Virus record (IMG/VR): IMGVR_UViG_3300042868_011649
Span: 1 to 37,572 of that record
Direction: 5' to 3' (one strand)
Source: a virus
Length of the DNA stretch: 37,572 bases
Part shown: piece after piece, positions 29,820-36,721 of the stretch
Layout: every line of letters begins with the position of its first letter
How positions within the stretch are numbered: the stretch's first letter is position 1
Position numbers and translations under genes: made by a program
Notes under the pieces: generated by a model
Told to the model about the DNA's origin: nothing
Database searches by the model: none
What the model saw: only the letters and a program-made list of their open reading frames with translations

Positions 29820-30320
29820 CTATTCTATCAATTTTTTAGTCTTTGCATCAAATTTTAAGCTGTGTAGTGGACAAGTTATAACTCCATCAATAGGATTTAT
29901 ATTGCTCAAATCGAAACCCCTGTGTGGACATTTTCCTTTGTGAATACATTTATGCTTTAACTTTGAATTTTTAATGCGTTCCACAGATGTTCCTCCTGAA
30001 TGATTTTCTGAATGTCTTATCAAATTAAAATACCTTGTTTCAAATTGTCCTTTTATAGGTCGAGTAGAATCTACTTGAATTTTATATTTTCCCAAGCTAG
30101 GTTGTTCTCCATTATACCTCATATCAGCATGATAATGGATTTCTCTTTGCCCGTTTTCTATGTCAGAATGTGGATGGTCAATAAGAGGTATTATTTTGTA
30201 ATAGAAATTCTTTGTCTTTAATGAATAATCTTCTAAATCCATCCACAAATCTTCTTCATTTATATCTTCAAAAACTGCTTCTGGAATTATGGCACATAAA
30301 ACTTTATCTTTTATCATCAC
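29820..30320 (-). CDS. Rieske [2Fe-2S] domain protein
   Basis: 166 residues. The C-terminal 45 contain the complete Rieske cluster motif: CPHRGFDL (Cys131, His133) and TCPLHSLKFD (Cys150, His153), spacing C-x-H-x16-C-x2-H. The N-terminal 110 residues have YYKIIPLIDHPHSDIENG and a strand-rich region, resembling no known oxygenase domain. Rieske proteins pass electrons, often to a mononuclear iron oxygenase. The start is preceded by GGGGGTG, one of the few Shine-Dalgarno-like sites here. It lies downstream of the NAD cassette on the same strand. The electron partner is unknown. Confidence 0.85.
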   Translation of the reverse strand: MMIKDKVLCAIIPEAVFEDINEEDLWMDLEDYSLKTKNFYYKIIPLIDHPHSDIENGQREIHYHADMRYNGEQPSLGKYKIQVDSTRPIKGQFETRYFNLIRHSENHSGGTSVERIKNSKLKHKCIHKGKCPHRGFDLSNINPIDGVITCPLHSLKFDAKTKKLIE

Positions 30321-30336
30321 CCCCTGTTTTTAAAAT

Positions 30337-30417
30337 TTATTCCGCCCACTTTTGAACTCTTTCCTCAGTTTCTTGTGGAGTTTCTTCTATTATCCTTTCT
30401 GCTGTCTTACTTCTCAT
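30337..30417 (-). CDS. Tiny acidic ORF (26 aa)
   Basis: Reads MRSKTAERIIEETPQETE, ending VQKWAE. Fills the gap between two genes and overlaps the upstream stop by 11 bases. Confidence 0.42.
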   Translation of the reverse strand: MRSKTAERIIEETPQETEERVQKWAE

Positions 30418-30763
30418 TTCTAATAATGTATTTAATTTGTTCACTAATTCTATTTGATTTTTCTACAAATTTTATATATTCACTGTGTTCTATTTTTTCC
30501 GCGGAAGAAGAATTAAAAACAACAGAATACGCACTATCAACCCAAGTCCCACAATTAGAAAAGTGAACTCTTTTACCATAAAACTCTCCACTGTTTTCTT
30601 TAAAACTTTCTATGTAAAAAACATCTAAAGAATCTCCAAAGACAATATCTTCTTTAAACTGTTTATAAAACTGTCCTTCATATTGAGACAAGTCTTCATT
30701 CAAACTGTCTAATATCTCTCCTACTGTTGTTTCTCTGCTGTATTTTTCTAGTTGTTCTTTCAT
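30407..30763 (-). CDS. Hypothetical protein (118 aa)
   Basis: Reads MKEQLEKYSRETTVGEILDS, with VFYIESFKENSGEFYGKRVH, a WVDSAYSVVF strand and a helical end. Contains the TTTTTTCCGCGGAAG core. No family recognised. Confidence 0.65.
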   Translation of the reverse strand: MKEQLEKYSRETTVGEILDSLNEDLSQYEGQFYKQFKEDIVFGDSLDVFYIESFKENSGEFYGKRVHFSNCGTWVDSAYSVVFNSSSAEKIEHSEYIKFVEKSNRISEQIKYIIRNEK

Positions 30764-30767
30764 AATC

Positions 30768-31085
30768 TTAAATCGTTTTAAATATTTCTAAAGCCTCTCC
30801 TATTTTTTTTGATATTTCAAGTTGTTTTTCCATCATAATCTGTTCTCTTTTGCTAGATTCATAACCTGAATAAGCGTAATGTGTCGAGACCTCTCTTTCA
30901 ATAGTTTCTTGGGAGTGATTCCATACATTTCTAATGTAATTTAACATAACTTCAACGGTGAATTTACTTTCACAAGATTTATAAGCGTTTATATATGCTT
31001 CAATAGTTTTTTCATTTACTATTTTTCTTTTTACGGCGTAATCTAACGCTTCTACTTTTAAGCCATATTCTGTTTGTGTTATCAT
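30768..31085 (-). CDS. Helical hypothetical protein (105 aa)
   Basis: Start at 31085 (MITQTEYGLKVEALDYAV); the longer frame from 31115 would begin inside the -7 box of the promoter. Helical throughout, with NYIRNVWNHSQETIEREVST and a charged end. First gene of the Rieske transcript. Confidence 0.68.
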   Translation of the reverse strand: MITQTEYGLKVEALDYAVKRKIVNEKTIEAYINAYKSCESKFTVEVMLNYIRNVWNHSQETIEREVSTHYAYSGYESSKREQIMMEKQLEISKKIGEALEIFKTI

Positions 31086-31104
31086 AATTTCTAATTTTAT
31101 TCCA

Positions 31105-31135
31105 CAAATATACAAGTTATTTTTATATTAAACAA
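31105..31135 (-). promoter_or_regulatory. Promoter of the Rieske block
   Basis: Minus strand: TTG (31135-31133), 20 bases, TATATTTG (31112-31105). It shares bases with the T tail of the terminator upstream (31133-31139). Confidence 0.8.
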
Positions 31136-31164
31136 GAAAAAGCGGAGAAAATTAATCCCCGCTT
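31133..31164 (-). terminator. Intrinsic terminator of the NAD cassette
   Basis: Minus strand: AAGCGG (31164-31159) pairs with CCGCTT (31145-31140), followed by TTTCTTG. Sits right after the Prs-like gene stop. Confidence 0.78.
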
Positions 31165-31168
31165 CAAA

Positions 31169-31996
31169 TTAAAATAAATCAACTACTATTAGATTTTTAG
31201 GTTTTTTACCATATTTATCATAACTACCTACCGTTACAATATAATCTAAACCTTTAGAATTAGTGGTAAAAACTCTGTCGAAAAGTTTCCATATTTCAGC
31301 ATTTGGAGACTCTATTGTAATATGAGACAAAGCTAAATATAATCTACCGCAATTACGTTCCTTCAACATTTTAGCTAAGCCTACAAATGTTGAGCCTCCT
31401 ATCATTAAATCATCTATAATCAGCACATCCTTACCTCTAAAATCTTCTCTGTCAACAACTTGTACTAATTTTGATTTACCATCTTCATACTTTCGTGACT
31501 TAGAAGCTCCATATACTTCTCCTTTCCATTGTAATTTATCGGCTAACTTCATTAAAGGTTTAAATCCACCTGCATCACTTGAGAATAAAACCAAATTGTT
31601 TTGAAATTCTCCGTGTATACCTTTTCCATTATTGAAATGCTCAGAAAGAATTCTGCCTATAAAACCAAAGTTATCAATTATTTTTACACTGTCCATTAAA
31701 CCTTCTACAAGTTCTCCGTTGTGAGGGTGAAAAACTTTAAAATCAGCTTTCATAGAATTTAAAAACTTACAAATTAGTTTTAAACCACTACTTTGATTTT
31801 TAGCAAATCTTCTATCAGCTTGTGCATCTAAAAGATTAGGAATTGTAACTGTTGGGGTAATTCCTAAATTATTTAAAGCATCCACTGTTTGATTTAAGTG
31901 CCACACATCTTCATAATTATTTAGTCTAAAAGTAAATTCTGATATGGGATGAACAGTTACATAAGAACTTCCGTCGGGATATTTAGTGATTTCCAT
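31169..31996 (-). CDS. Ribose-phosphate pyrophosphokinase (Prs)-like; probable ADP-ribose pyrophosphate synthetase (Adps)
   Basis: 275 residues. Prs-fold motifs: DAQADRRF (58-65, like the Prs ATP-binding RQDRRF), VFHPHNG (the VDxH-type metal site, 88-94), LFSSDAGGFKPLMKLA (138-152), and the PRPP-binding loop VLIIDDLMIGGST (191-203). A Prs makes PRPP from ribose-5-phosphate and ATP. In the known phage system NARP1 a Prs-like enzyme (Adps) makes ADP-ribose pyrophosphate from ADP-ribose and is paired with a NAMPT-like enzyme. That pairing is seen here, so Adps is the better guess; sequence alone cannot prove the substrate. Overlaps the 119-residue gene by 14 bases. Confidence 0.88.
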   Translation of the reverse strand: MEITKYPDGSSYVTVHPISEFTFRLNNYEDVWHLNQTVDALNNLGITPTVTIPNLLDAQADRRFAKNQSSGLKLICKFLNSMKADFKVFHPHNGELVEGLMDSVKIIDNFGFIGRILSEHFNNGKGIHGEFQNNLVLFSSDAGGFKPLMKLADKLQWKGEVYGASKSRKYEDGKSKLVQVVDREDFRGKDVLIIDDLMIGGSTFVGLAKMLKERNCGRLYLALSHITIESPNAEIWKLFDRVFTTNSKGLDYIVTVGSYDKYGKKPKNLIVVDLF

Positions 31997-32342
31997 CTAG
32001 TATTATTTTATTTGTTAGTCTAAAAGTACCCTGTTTGATTATGTAGTGACCAAATTTGTCATAAAATCTGAAATCTTGGGATTCATACTCGTGAATGTAC
32101 CAACCGTGTTCTTGAAGTTTTAAGATATCGTCTTTTGAAAACCACTGATATAAATCATCAATATTATCAACTACCGAAATCCATCCTACAAGGTCTTCAT
32201 CAAAATCCATTTTTAAATCGCTATTATTGCAGAAATTAAATTTGTCGTGAATAAACCCTGAAAATTCTCCGTCGAAGTGATACCATAATCCTTGATTAGT
32301 ATCTGTATTTGATACTCTGTAGAATTTCTTACTTTTGTTCAT
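31983..32342 (-). CDS. Uncharacterised protein between the NAD-cassette enzymes (119 aa)
   Basis: Reads MNKSKKFYRVSNTDTNQGLW, YHFDGEFSGFIHDKFNFC, LVGWISVVDNIDDLYQWFSK and a C-terminal QDFRFYDKFGHYIIKQG. Well-formed alpha/beta protein with no known catalytic motif. From memory, similar proteins occur beside phage NAMPT/Prs genes, which would suggest a joint role. Overlaps the Prs-like gene and lies 12 bases after the NAMPT-like gene, so all three are in one operon. Confidence 0.72.
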   Translation of the reverse strand: MNKSKKFYRVSNTDTNQGLWYHFDGEFSGFIHDKFNFCNNSDLKMDFDEDLVGWISVVDNIDDLYQWFSKDDILKLQEHGWYIHEYESQDFRFYDKFGHYIIKQGTFRLTNKIILDGNH

Positions 32343-32354
32343 AGCTCTTTCATT

Positions 32355-33923
32355 TTATTCAGTAATTCTCTCTCTGATTTTGGTTAACGTTGTTTGGTTA
32401 TAATACTTACCATCTTTAAATCTAACTTTAAGTTGATTTTCTTCTGAATTAACTTCTGCTAATGTGGCTTGGTCTTTCAAATAATAATCTCCATTTTCAT
32501 CTTTATAAACAACTGTTAACCCTTTTGCAGATTTTTTAATTCCGTCATCTGTAATAGGGTCTTTAAAGATTTCAACTATCTTACCATTTCTTTGTTGAGC
32601 AATACACTTTAAAGCCATCCCCCAAGTATCTCTAGTTACCATTTGCATTGAATAACTACCTTGTCCAAAGAAACAATTACTTGCCGCAAAACCTTTAGCT
32701 TCTAATCTTTCAAAGATTTGTTTAATATTATCTTGGTTGATAGCCTCACCGTAAATCATTCCAATATGGGAGTCTAATACTTTAAAGCCTTGCTCATTTA
32801 TAGTACCTCCAAAAACGTCCCAAAGTAATTCAATGACACCTTTAATTTCAGAATGGGAGTATTTCACATTTGATTTCTTTTCCCAATACCAATTTGGTTC
32901 TCTTTCATTTCCTCCATTATCTCTTACATATTCTTTTTCAAATTTAAATACTTGTTCATTTTCAACTTTACAGTTGTTTATCCCACAAATAATATCCACA
33001 GGATTTCCTGAGTCAGGGCGAATAACCAATTTACCATCACGAGCCATGATAATATCTTTCAGTTTAGGTAAATAGTCTGTCAAAACTCTCCATAAATCAA
33101 AACTGTCTGATACTAAAGACATAATTCCATTAGGAAATTTAGTCAGTAAGTTTTTATAAATTTCAAACTCTCCTTCTACTCCCCCCGCAGTCATTTGTGA
33201 ATGCTCACTAGCCCGAACTGAAAAGACAGGAGTTTCTGTTTCATCATAATAATGCTGAGAAGCTTTAATTGTAGGTAGACTATCAGAACCTTTTGATACA
33301 GAGGCAAAAGCTAATCCTGAACCAATTGTAGCATCTAATCCTGTTAAACCACGCATAGAAAAATCATGTAACATAAAATCAACAGCTCCTACATTATCTT
33401 TGTCGGTTCTTAATACTGCTTCTTTTACAATTCGTTTCATAAGTAAAACATTTGTAGCCGTTGTAAGGGGTTGCCATAAAAGATTACTTAAAATAGTTTC
33501 TATGTAGTTAGTAACCCAAGCAAACCTAATGTCTGTATTATATAAAAATAAAATAGGAATTTTAATTGCAGACTCTGTACCCTCATCCAAGGTTCTAATT
33601 TCTATAGGTAAATACCCTAAATCATGTAATTCTGAAATGTGGTTTGTATCGTAGTCTACACCAAGGTATGCAGAAAAATTTGTTTTAATATCTTGAATTA
33701 CTTCTTCTTTATTTAGATTGAAGAAATTTTCATTAAAATGTTCAACAATAAACCTAATTGCATACTGATGTCCAAAGTTTAAAACTTTCCCATTATTGCC
33801 TTTTGGAGCATACTTATTACTTCTTGGAGTAAAATTACTGTATACTACTTCAGTCCCATCTTGATACATGTTAAAATGACCAACTTTGTAACCATCTGCT
33901 AAAAACATACTATTCATTCTCAT
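32355..33923 (-). CDS. NAMPT-like nicotinamide phosphoribosyltransferase; probable Namat of a NARP1 system
   Basis: 522 residues from 33923 (MRMNSMFLADGYKVGHF); the longer frame begins in the promoter. NAMPT landmarks: YSNFTPRSNK, MLHDFSMRG (Asp187, contacts nicotinamide in NAMPT), SVRASEHSQMT (catalytic-type His241), SLVSDSFDLWRVL, VIRPDSGNPVD (Arg302, Asp304, phosphate and ribose binding), and FGQGSYSMQMVTRDTWG near the C-terminus. NAMPT joins nicotinamide to PRPP to give NMN. In NARP1 the homologue (Namat) joins nicotinamide to ADP-ribose pyrophosphate, giving NAD+ directly. The Prs-like partner favours the latter. Has its own promoter. Confidence 0.9.
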   Translation of the reverse strand: MRMNSMFLADGYKVGHFNMYQDGTEVVYSNFTPRSNKYAPKGNNGKVLNFGHQYAIRFIVEHFNENFFNLNKEEVIQDIKTNFSAYLGVDYDTNHISELHDLGYLPIEIRTLDEGTESAIKIPILFLYNTDIRFAWVTNYIETILSNLLWQPLTTATNVLLMKRIVKEAVLRTDKDNVGAVDFMLHDFSMRGLTGLDATIGSGLAFASVSKGSDSLPTIKASQHYYDETETPVFSVRASEHSQMTAGGVEGEFEIYKNLLTKFPNGIMSLVSDSFDLWRVLTDYLPKLKDIIMARDGKLVIRPDSGNPVDIICGINNCKVENEQVFKFEKEYVRDNGGNEREPNWYWEKKSNVKYSHSEIKGVIELLWDVFGGTINEQGFKVLDSHIGMIYGEAINQDNIKQIFERLEAKGFAASNCFFGQGSYSMQMVTRDTWGMALKCIAQQRNGKIVEIFKDPITDDGIKKSAKGLTVVYKDENGDYYLKDQATLAEVNSEENQLKVRFKDGKYYNQTTLTKIRERITE

Positions 33924-33950
33924 TTTTAAAAATTTAATTATTTTATTCCA

Positions 33951-33981
33951 CAAATATACAAACTATATTTTAAACCTGCAA
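33951..33981 (-). promoter_or_regulatory. Promoter of the NAD cassette
   Basis: Minus strand: TTG (33981-33979) in TTTGCAGG, 20 bases, TATATTTG (33958-33951). The ATG at 33923 follows by 27 bases. Consensus match is perfect. Confidence 0.85.
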
Positions 33982-34007
33982 AAGATTTATTATTTATTTT
34001 CAAAAAA

Positions 34008-34040
34008 CAAAAAAACCAGAAGAAATTAATCAACTGGCTT
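34008..34040 (-). terminator. Probable terminator of the helicase operon
   Basis: Minus strand: CCAG (34037-34034) pairs with CTGG (34019-34016), with flanking A/T and G pairs, followed by TTTTTTTGTTTTTTG. The stem is short and the T tract long. Confidence 0.55.
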
Positions 34041-34041
34041 T

Positions 34042-34143
34042 TTAAAGATGACTTACAGCTTCACTAAGGTTTAATCCTTTTCGGGTCTTTCGAGCATCCT
34101 GAGTCATCTTTGGCTTAAGTCTAATACGATGCTTTTTTCGACT
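34042..34143 (-). other. Region after the helicase: closed RNA structure and in-frame basic reading frame
   Basis: After the helicase stop (TAA, 34146-34144) the same frame stays open for 33 codons: SRKKHRIRLKPKMTQDARKT, then RKGLNLSEAVSHL and a stop at 34042. The peptide is strongly basic. A separate 21-residue ORF could start at the ATG at 34107. AAGATGACT (34110-34102) pairs with AGTCATCTT (34053-34045), a perfect 9-bp stem closing 66 nt and burying that ATG. Either a small gene, a read-through tail, or another closed RNA like those at 6037 and 23655. Confidence 0.4.
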
Positions 34144-35211
34144 TTAAAATGGACTGTCTTCTTCGGGAATATCAAATGCTGTATTCATATTGAAATTAGG
34201 AATTACAGGAGAGGGTTTTTCAAATACAGGTGTTTGGATAATATTTTTACTGCTAGGAATATTAGTTTCTTCTTTTGTAAACATTTGTTCTATAAATAAA
34301 TCTTGTATATTTTTTTCATCCTTAACAGACCTTAATTTCAAATAAAAATAAAATGCTCTACCAAAAGGGTCAAAACTTGCTGTATTACCGCTCCCAAATA
34401 TCTTATGTTCATCTAACCAATGATACATATCTTTTCCAAAAACCATAAATTTTTCTCTTATACCTAACTTCCAAGGAATTAGTTTTACATATAATACATC
34501 ACAAAGTTTGAAAAGTTGGTCAGAACCGTAGATATCACTCTCAATAGGTCTTTGGTTTTTAGGATTATCCATTCTCAAAATATAGTTTTGGTTCATTTGG
34601 TTCAACACTATAAAGCAGATATAAGGGTGTATATTTTTTAGTCTGTTTACTTGATAAAGCAAGGCATCCATAGACTCTTTTTGAGAACCTTTTGTATTTA
34701 AAATGTTTTCTAAATTATCAATTGCTACTACTATTTTTTTTGTAGGGTTTTCTAATATTACTTTTTCAATATCTTGCCTAAAAGTTTCAGCATCTACTGG
34801 TTCATTTTGGTATAGTACATTCTCGGTTCTATTATCATCACAAATTTCTTTTAGTTTAGCCAATTGTTCCTCCGTAGGTTTTTCAAAAAGTATTTTACCA
34901 ATGTTGTCCCCTGTACGTTGTGAAATATCTCTTAGGAGAAGTTTAAAGTGAGAGAGTTCCCAATTACAGTTTATATAAATTACATCTGTTTGTGTTTTTA
35001 AAATATGGCGTTGAATACGCTCCATATCATAGCTTTTTCCATGTTGACTCCTGCCAATTATTCCAAGGACAATTCCTGGGGTTAACCCTGATAATAAACT
35101 GTCATCTAAATGCACTATTCCTGTAGAAATGGGTCTCAGCTCTCCTGATTGGAATTTTCCTATTGTGATAACTGTTTCATCTGTAAGTTGTTTACCCGTT
35201 TTTAATGCCAT
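34144..35211 (-). CDS. DnaB-type replicative helicase (RecA-fold ATPase)
   Basis: 355 residues. P-loop IIGRSQHGKS (51-60), DnaB-like Walker B KIVVAIDNLENI (159-170), motif H3-like CFIVLNQMNQN (199-209), then SDIYGSDQLFKLCDVLYVKL as in DnaB family proteins. The N-terminal primase-binding domain of DnaB is missing; the ATPase domain starts at about residue 25 (STGIVHLDDSLLSGL). The C-terminal 60 residues are Pro/Ser-rich. It should unwind DNA at the phage fork. The gene directly upstream (35212) may be its loader. Start ATG follows that gene's stop without a gap. Confidence 0.87.
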   Translation of the reverse strand: MALKTGKQLTDETVITIGKFQSGELRPISTGIVHLDDSLLSGLTPGIVLGIIGRSQHGKSYDMERIQRHILKTQTDVIYINCNWELSHFKLLLRDISQRTGDNIGKILFEKPTEEQLAKLKEICDDNRTENVLYQNEPVDAETFRQDIEKVILENPTKKIVVAIDNLENILNTKGSQKESMDALLYQVNRLKNIHPYICFIVLNQMNQNYILRMDNPKNQRPIESDIYGSDQLFKLCDVLYVKLIPWKLGIREKFMVFGKDMYHWLDEHKIFGSGNTASFDPFGRAFYFYLKLRSVKDEKNIQDLFIEQMFTKEETNIPSSKNIIQTPVFEKPSPVIPNFNMNTAFDIPEEDSPF

Positions 35212-35796
35212 TTAATCTTTTATTTTTATTTTAAAATATTGTCTTATCTCTTGTTCCTTCTGTTCCCAAAATTGGAATAAGACTGAACTATCAATATTAT
35301 TTTTAAATTCTCCATAACGGTTCTTATTCTTGTCTAGAAAAATATTCTCTAGCTTTTTCGTGAACGGATATTCTGCTAAGAAGTATTCACAAAGGTAGAA
35401 AAATTCATGTAAAGATAAGTCTAAATGATTTCTAAGAATAGCTATGTATTTTGTGATAGCTTTTTTATTGCCTAGAACCCTTTCTTCATCTTCGTGGTTA
35501 AGGTACATTGAAAATAAATATTCTGCCATTTTTAAATCTCCCTCAGCAACTTCAGGAATATCCAAAGTGTTAAAAAATTCTAACCCTTTCTTTGACAAAC
35601 GTATATTATAGTCAGGATTATCCCCTTTCTTCCCCTTTATACTAGTCAAGAGAGAAAGTGCCTCTAATCTCATAAAAACATCACTAGGGAGCTTTTCTAA
35701 CACTTCTTTTTCAATTTGTTTTATTGCCAAAAGATAATATAAATCCTCGGGCTTTAAACCTTTACTGTGAAATAATTGGAAATTTAAAAACATCAA
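35212..35796 (-). CDS. Helical protein, possible replication/helicase-loader protein (194 aa)
   Basis: Reads MMFLNFQLFHSKGLKPEDLY; residues 10-75 look like a winged helix (DLYYLLAIKQIEKEVLEKLP, EALSLLTSIKGK). The rest is helical (ITKYIAILRNHLDLSLHEFF). Its stop lies directly before the helicase start, the common position of a helicase loader or initiator. No family recognised, so the role is inferred from position. Confidence 0.6.
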   Translation of the reverse strand: MMFLNFQLFHSKGLKPEDLYYLLAIKQIEKEVLEKLPSDVFMRLEALSLLTSIKGKKGDNPDYNIRLSKKGLEFFNTLDIPEVAEGDLKMAEYLFSMYLNHEDEERVLGNKKAITKYIAILRNHLDLSLHEFFYLCEYFLAEYPFTKKLENIFLDKNKNRYGEFKNNIDSSVLFQFWEQKEQEIRQYFKIKIKD

Positions 35797-36088
35797 TTTC
35801 TACTTTTTTAGGTGGTTCAACAACAGGTATAACTTGCGTAGGAAATAAATTTTTAAGTCCATCTTTAACTTCAAAACTCTTAACTTCTGTTTTTGTAGTC
35901 TCAATTACTTGGGATGGAAATAAATTCTTAACTCCTGAGTTGGTTTCATAGACAGTTGTAGTGTTACCTTGAGTTTCAATGATTTTTGATGGAAGTACGT
36001 TGCGCACACCGTTTACAGTTTCATATACTTCTACTCTTGTCTGTGCAAATAAGATTGTAGGAAATAGTAATAATGTTAATTTTTTCAT
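35762..36088 (-). CDS. Exported protein with three tandem repeats (108 aa)
   Basis: Signal peptide MKKLTLLLFPTILFAQ, then three copies of a unit of about 25 residues: YETVNGVRNVLPSKIIE, YETNSGVKNLFPSQVIE and FEVKDGLKNLFPTQVIP. The tail is Pro-rich (VVEPPKKVE). Likely periplasmic or surface. Overlaps the next gene by 35 bases, odd between an exported protein and a replication protein. No family recognised. Confidence 0.7.
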   Translation of the reverse strand: MKKLTLLLFPTILFAQTRVEVYETVNGVRNVLPSKIIETQGNTTTVYETNSGVKNLFPSQVIETTKTEVKSFEVKDGLKNLFPTQVIPVVEPPKKVEIDVFKFPIISQ

Positions 36089-36091
36089 AAT

Positions 36092-36296
36092 TTAATTAAT
36101 TAATTCGTCTATGTTTGTATCGTATTCTTCTAGTAGTGAGTGAAAATGGTCGAACACATTATCTGCTGTGTATTTTTCCTCGTTTTCAAGTTTTTTTGCG
36201 CGAATTGTAAATAAACTGTCAAATAACGTGACATCTTAAATGAGACCTTTTATCTTCCAAGTCGTCTAAATTAAATTCTAAAATAGCTTTTGCCAT
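36092..36296 (-). pseudogene. Frameshifted small phage protein
   Basis: From ATG 36296 the frame reads MAKAILEFNLDDLEDKRSHL then RCHVI and stops at 36219. The +1 frame continues as coding-like DVTLFDSLFTIRAKKLENEE, then KYTADNVFDHFHSLLEEYDT and NIDELIN, ending at 36092. Together the two halves match the layout of a common phage family (KAILEFNL at the start, acidic helix ending NIDEL). Neither half is a normal protein alone. A one-base indel, sequencing error or programmed frameshift near 36230 would explain it. Confidence 0.65.
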
Positions 36297-36376
36297 AAGT
36301 GAATTATTAGTATTATTTCTAAGATTATTAGTGCTATATAGGGTAGTATTGTCAGGTAAAATTTAATTTTTTTCAT
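36278..36376 (-). CDS. Tiny membrane protein (32 aa)
   Basis: Reads MKKIKFYLTILPYIALIILE, then IILIIHLWQKLF. Single membrane helix. Overlaps the frameshifted gene by 19 bases. Confidence 0.45.
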   Translation of the reverse strand: MKKIKFYLTILPYIALIILEIILIIHLWQKLF

Positions 36377-36515
36377 TTGTCGGCGAAATATTTAAAAGTA
36401 TTAGTGTCATTATAAACCACCATCCTGAATAGTCTAGTATAAATACGACATAACCTGTCAAACATATAACTACTAAAGCGTAGATGTAGTAAATCAATAT
36501 TGTGTAATTATTCAT
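36363..36515 (-). CDS. Small membrane protein (50 aa)
   Basis: Two membrane segments, YTILIYYIYALVVICLTG and WWFIMTLILLNI. Overlaps the next small membrane ORF by 14 bases. Confidence 0.5.
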   Translation of the reverse strand: MNNYTILIYYIYALVVICLTGYVVFILDYSGWWFIMTLILLNISPTNEKN

Positions 36516-36517
36516 TA

Positions 36518-36721
36518 TTAGTTTAAATCTATATTAGTTATTTCTATCCAACTTTCTACCGAGTCATAAAAAGATACTCCCTCTGTATCTCGCCATTCTA
36601 ACCATTGTTCTCTAAATCTCTCTAGGTCAAAATCTTGTGGTAATACAGCAACATCAATTAAGAATGTTGAGCCTATCATAGCGTATTGAAGCCCTAAAAT
36701 TGGATGATAGTATATATTCAT
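36518..36721 (-). CDS. Small hypothetical protein (67 aa)
   Basis: Reads MNIYYHPILGLQYAMIGSTF, with DFDLERFREQWLEWRDTEGV, ending EITNIDLN. Overlaps the dUTPase stop by one base. No family recognised. Confidence 0.62.
   Translation of the reverse strand: MNIYYHPILGLQYAMIGSTFLIDVAVLPQDFDLERFREQWLEWRDTEGVSFYDSVESWIEITNIDLN

Noticed and set aside
33924-33953. Longer NAMPT start
   Set aside because: The extra codons overlap the -7 box and the expected transcription start.
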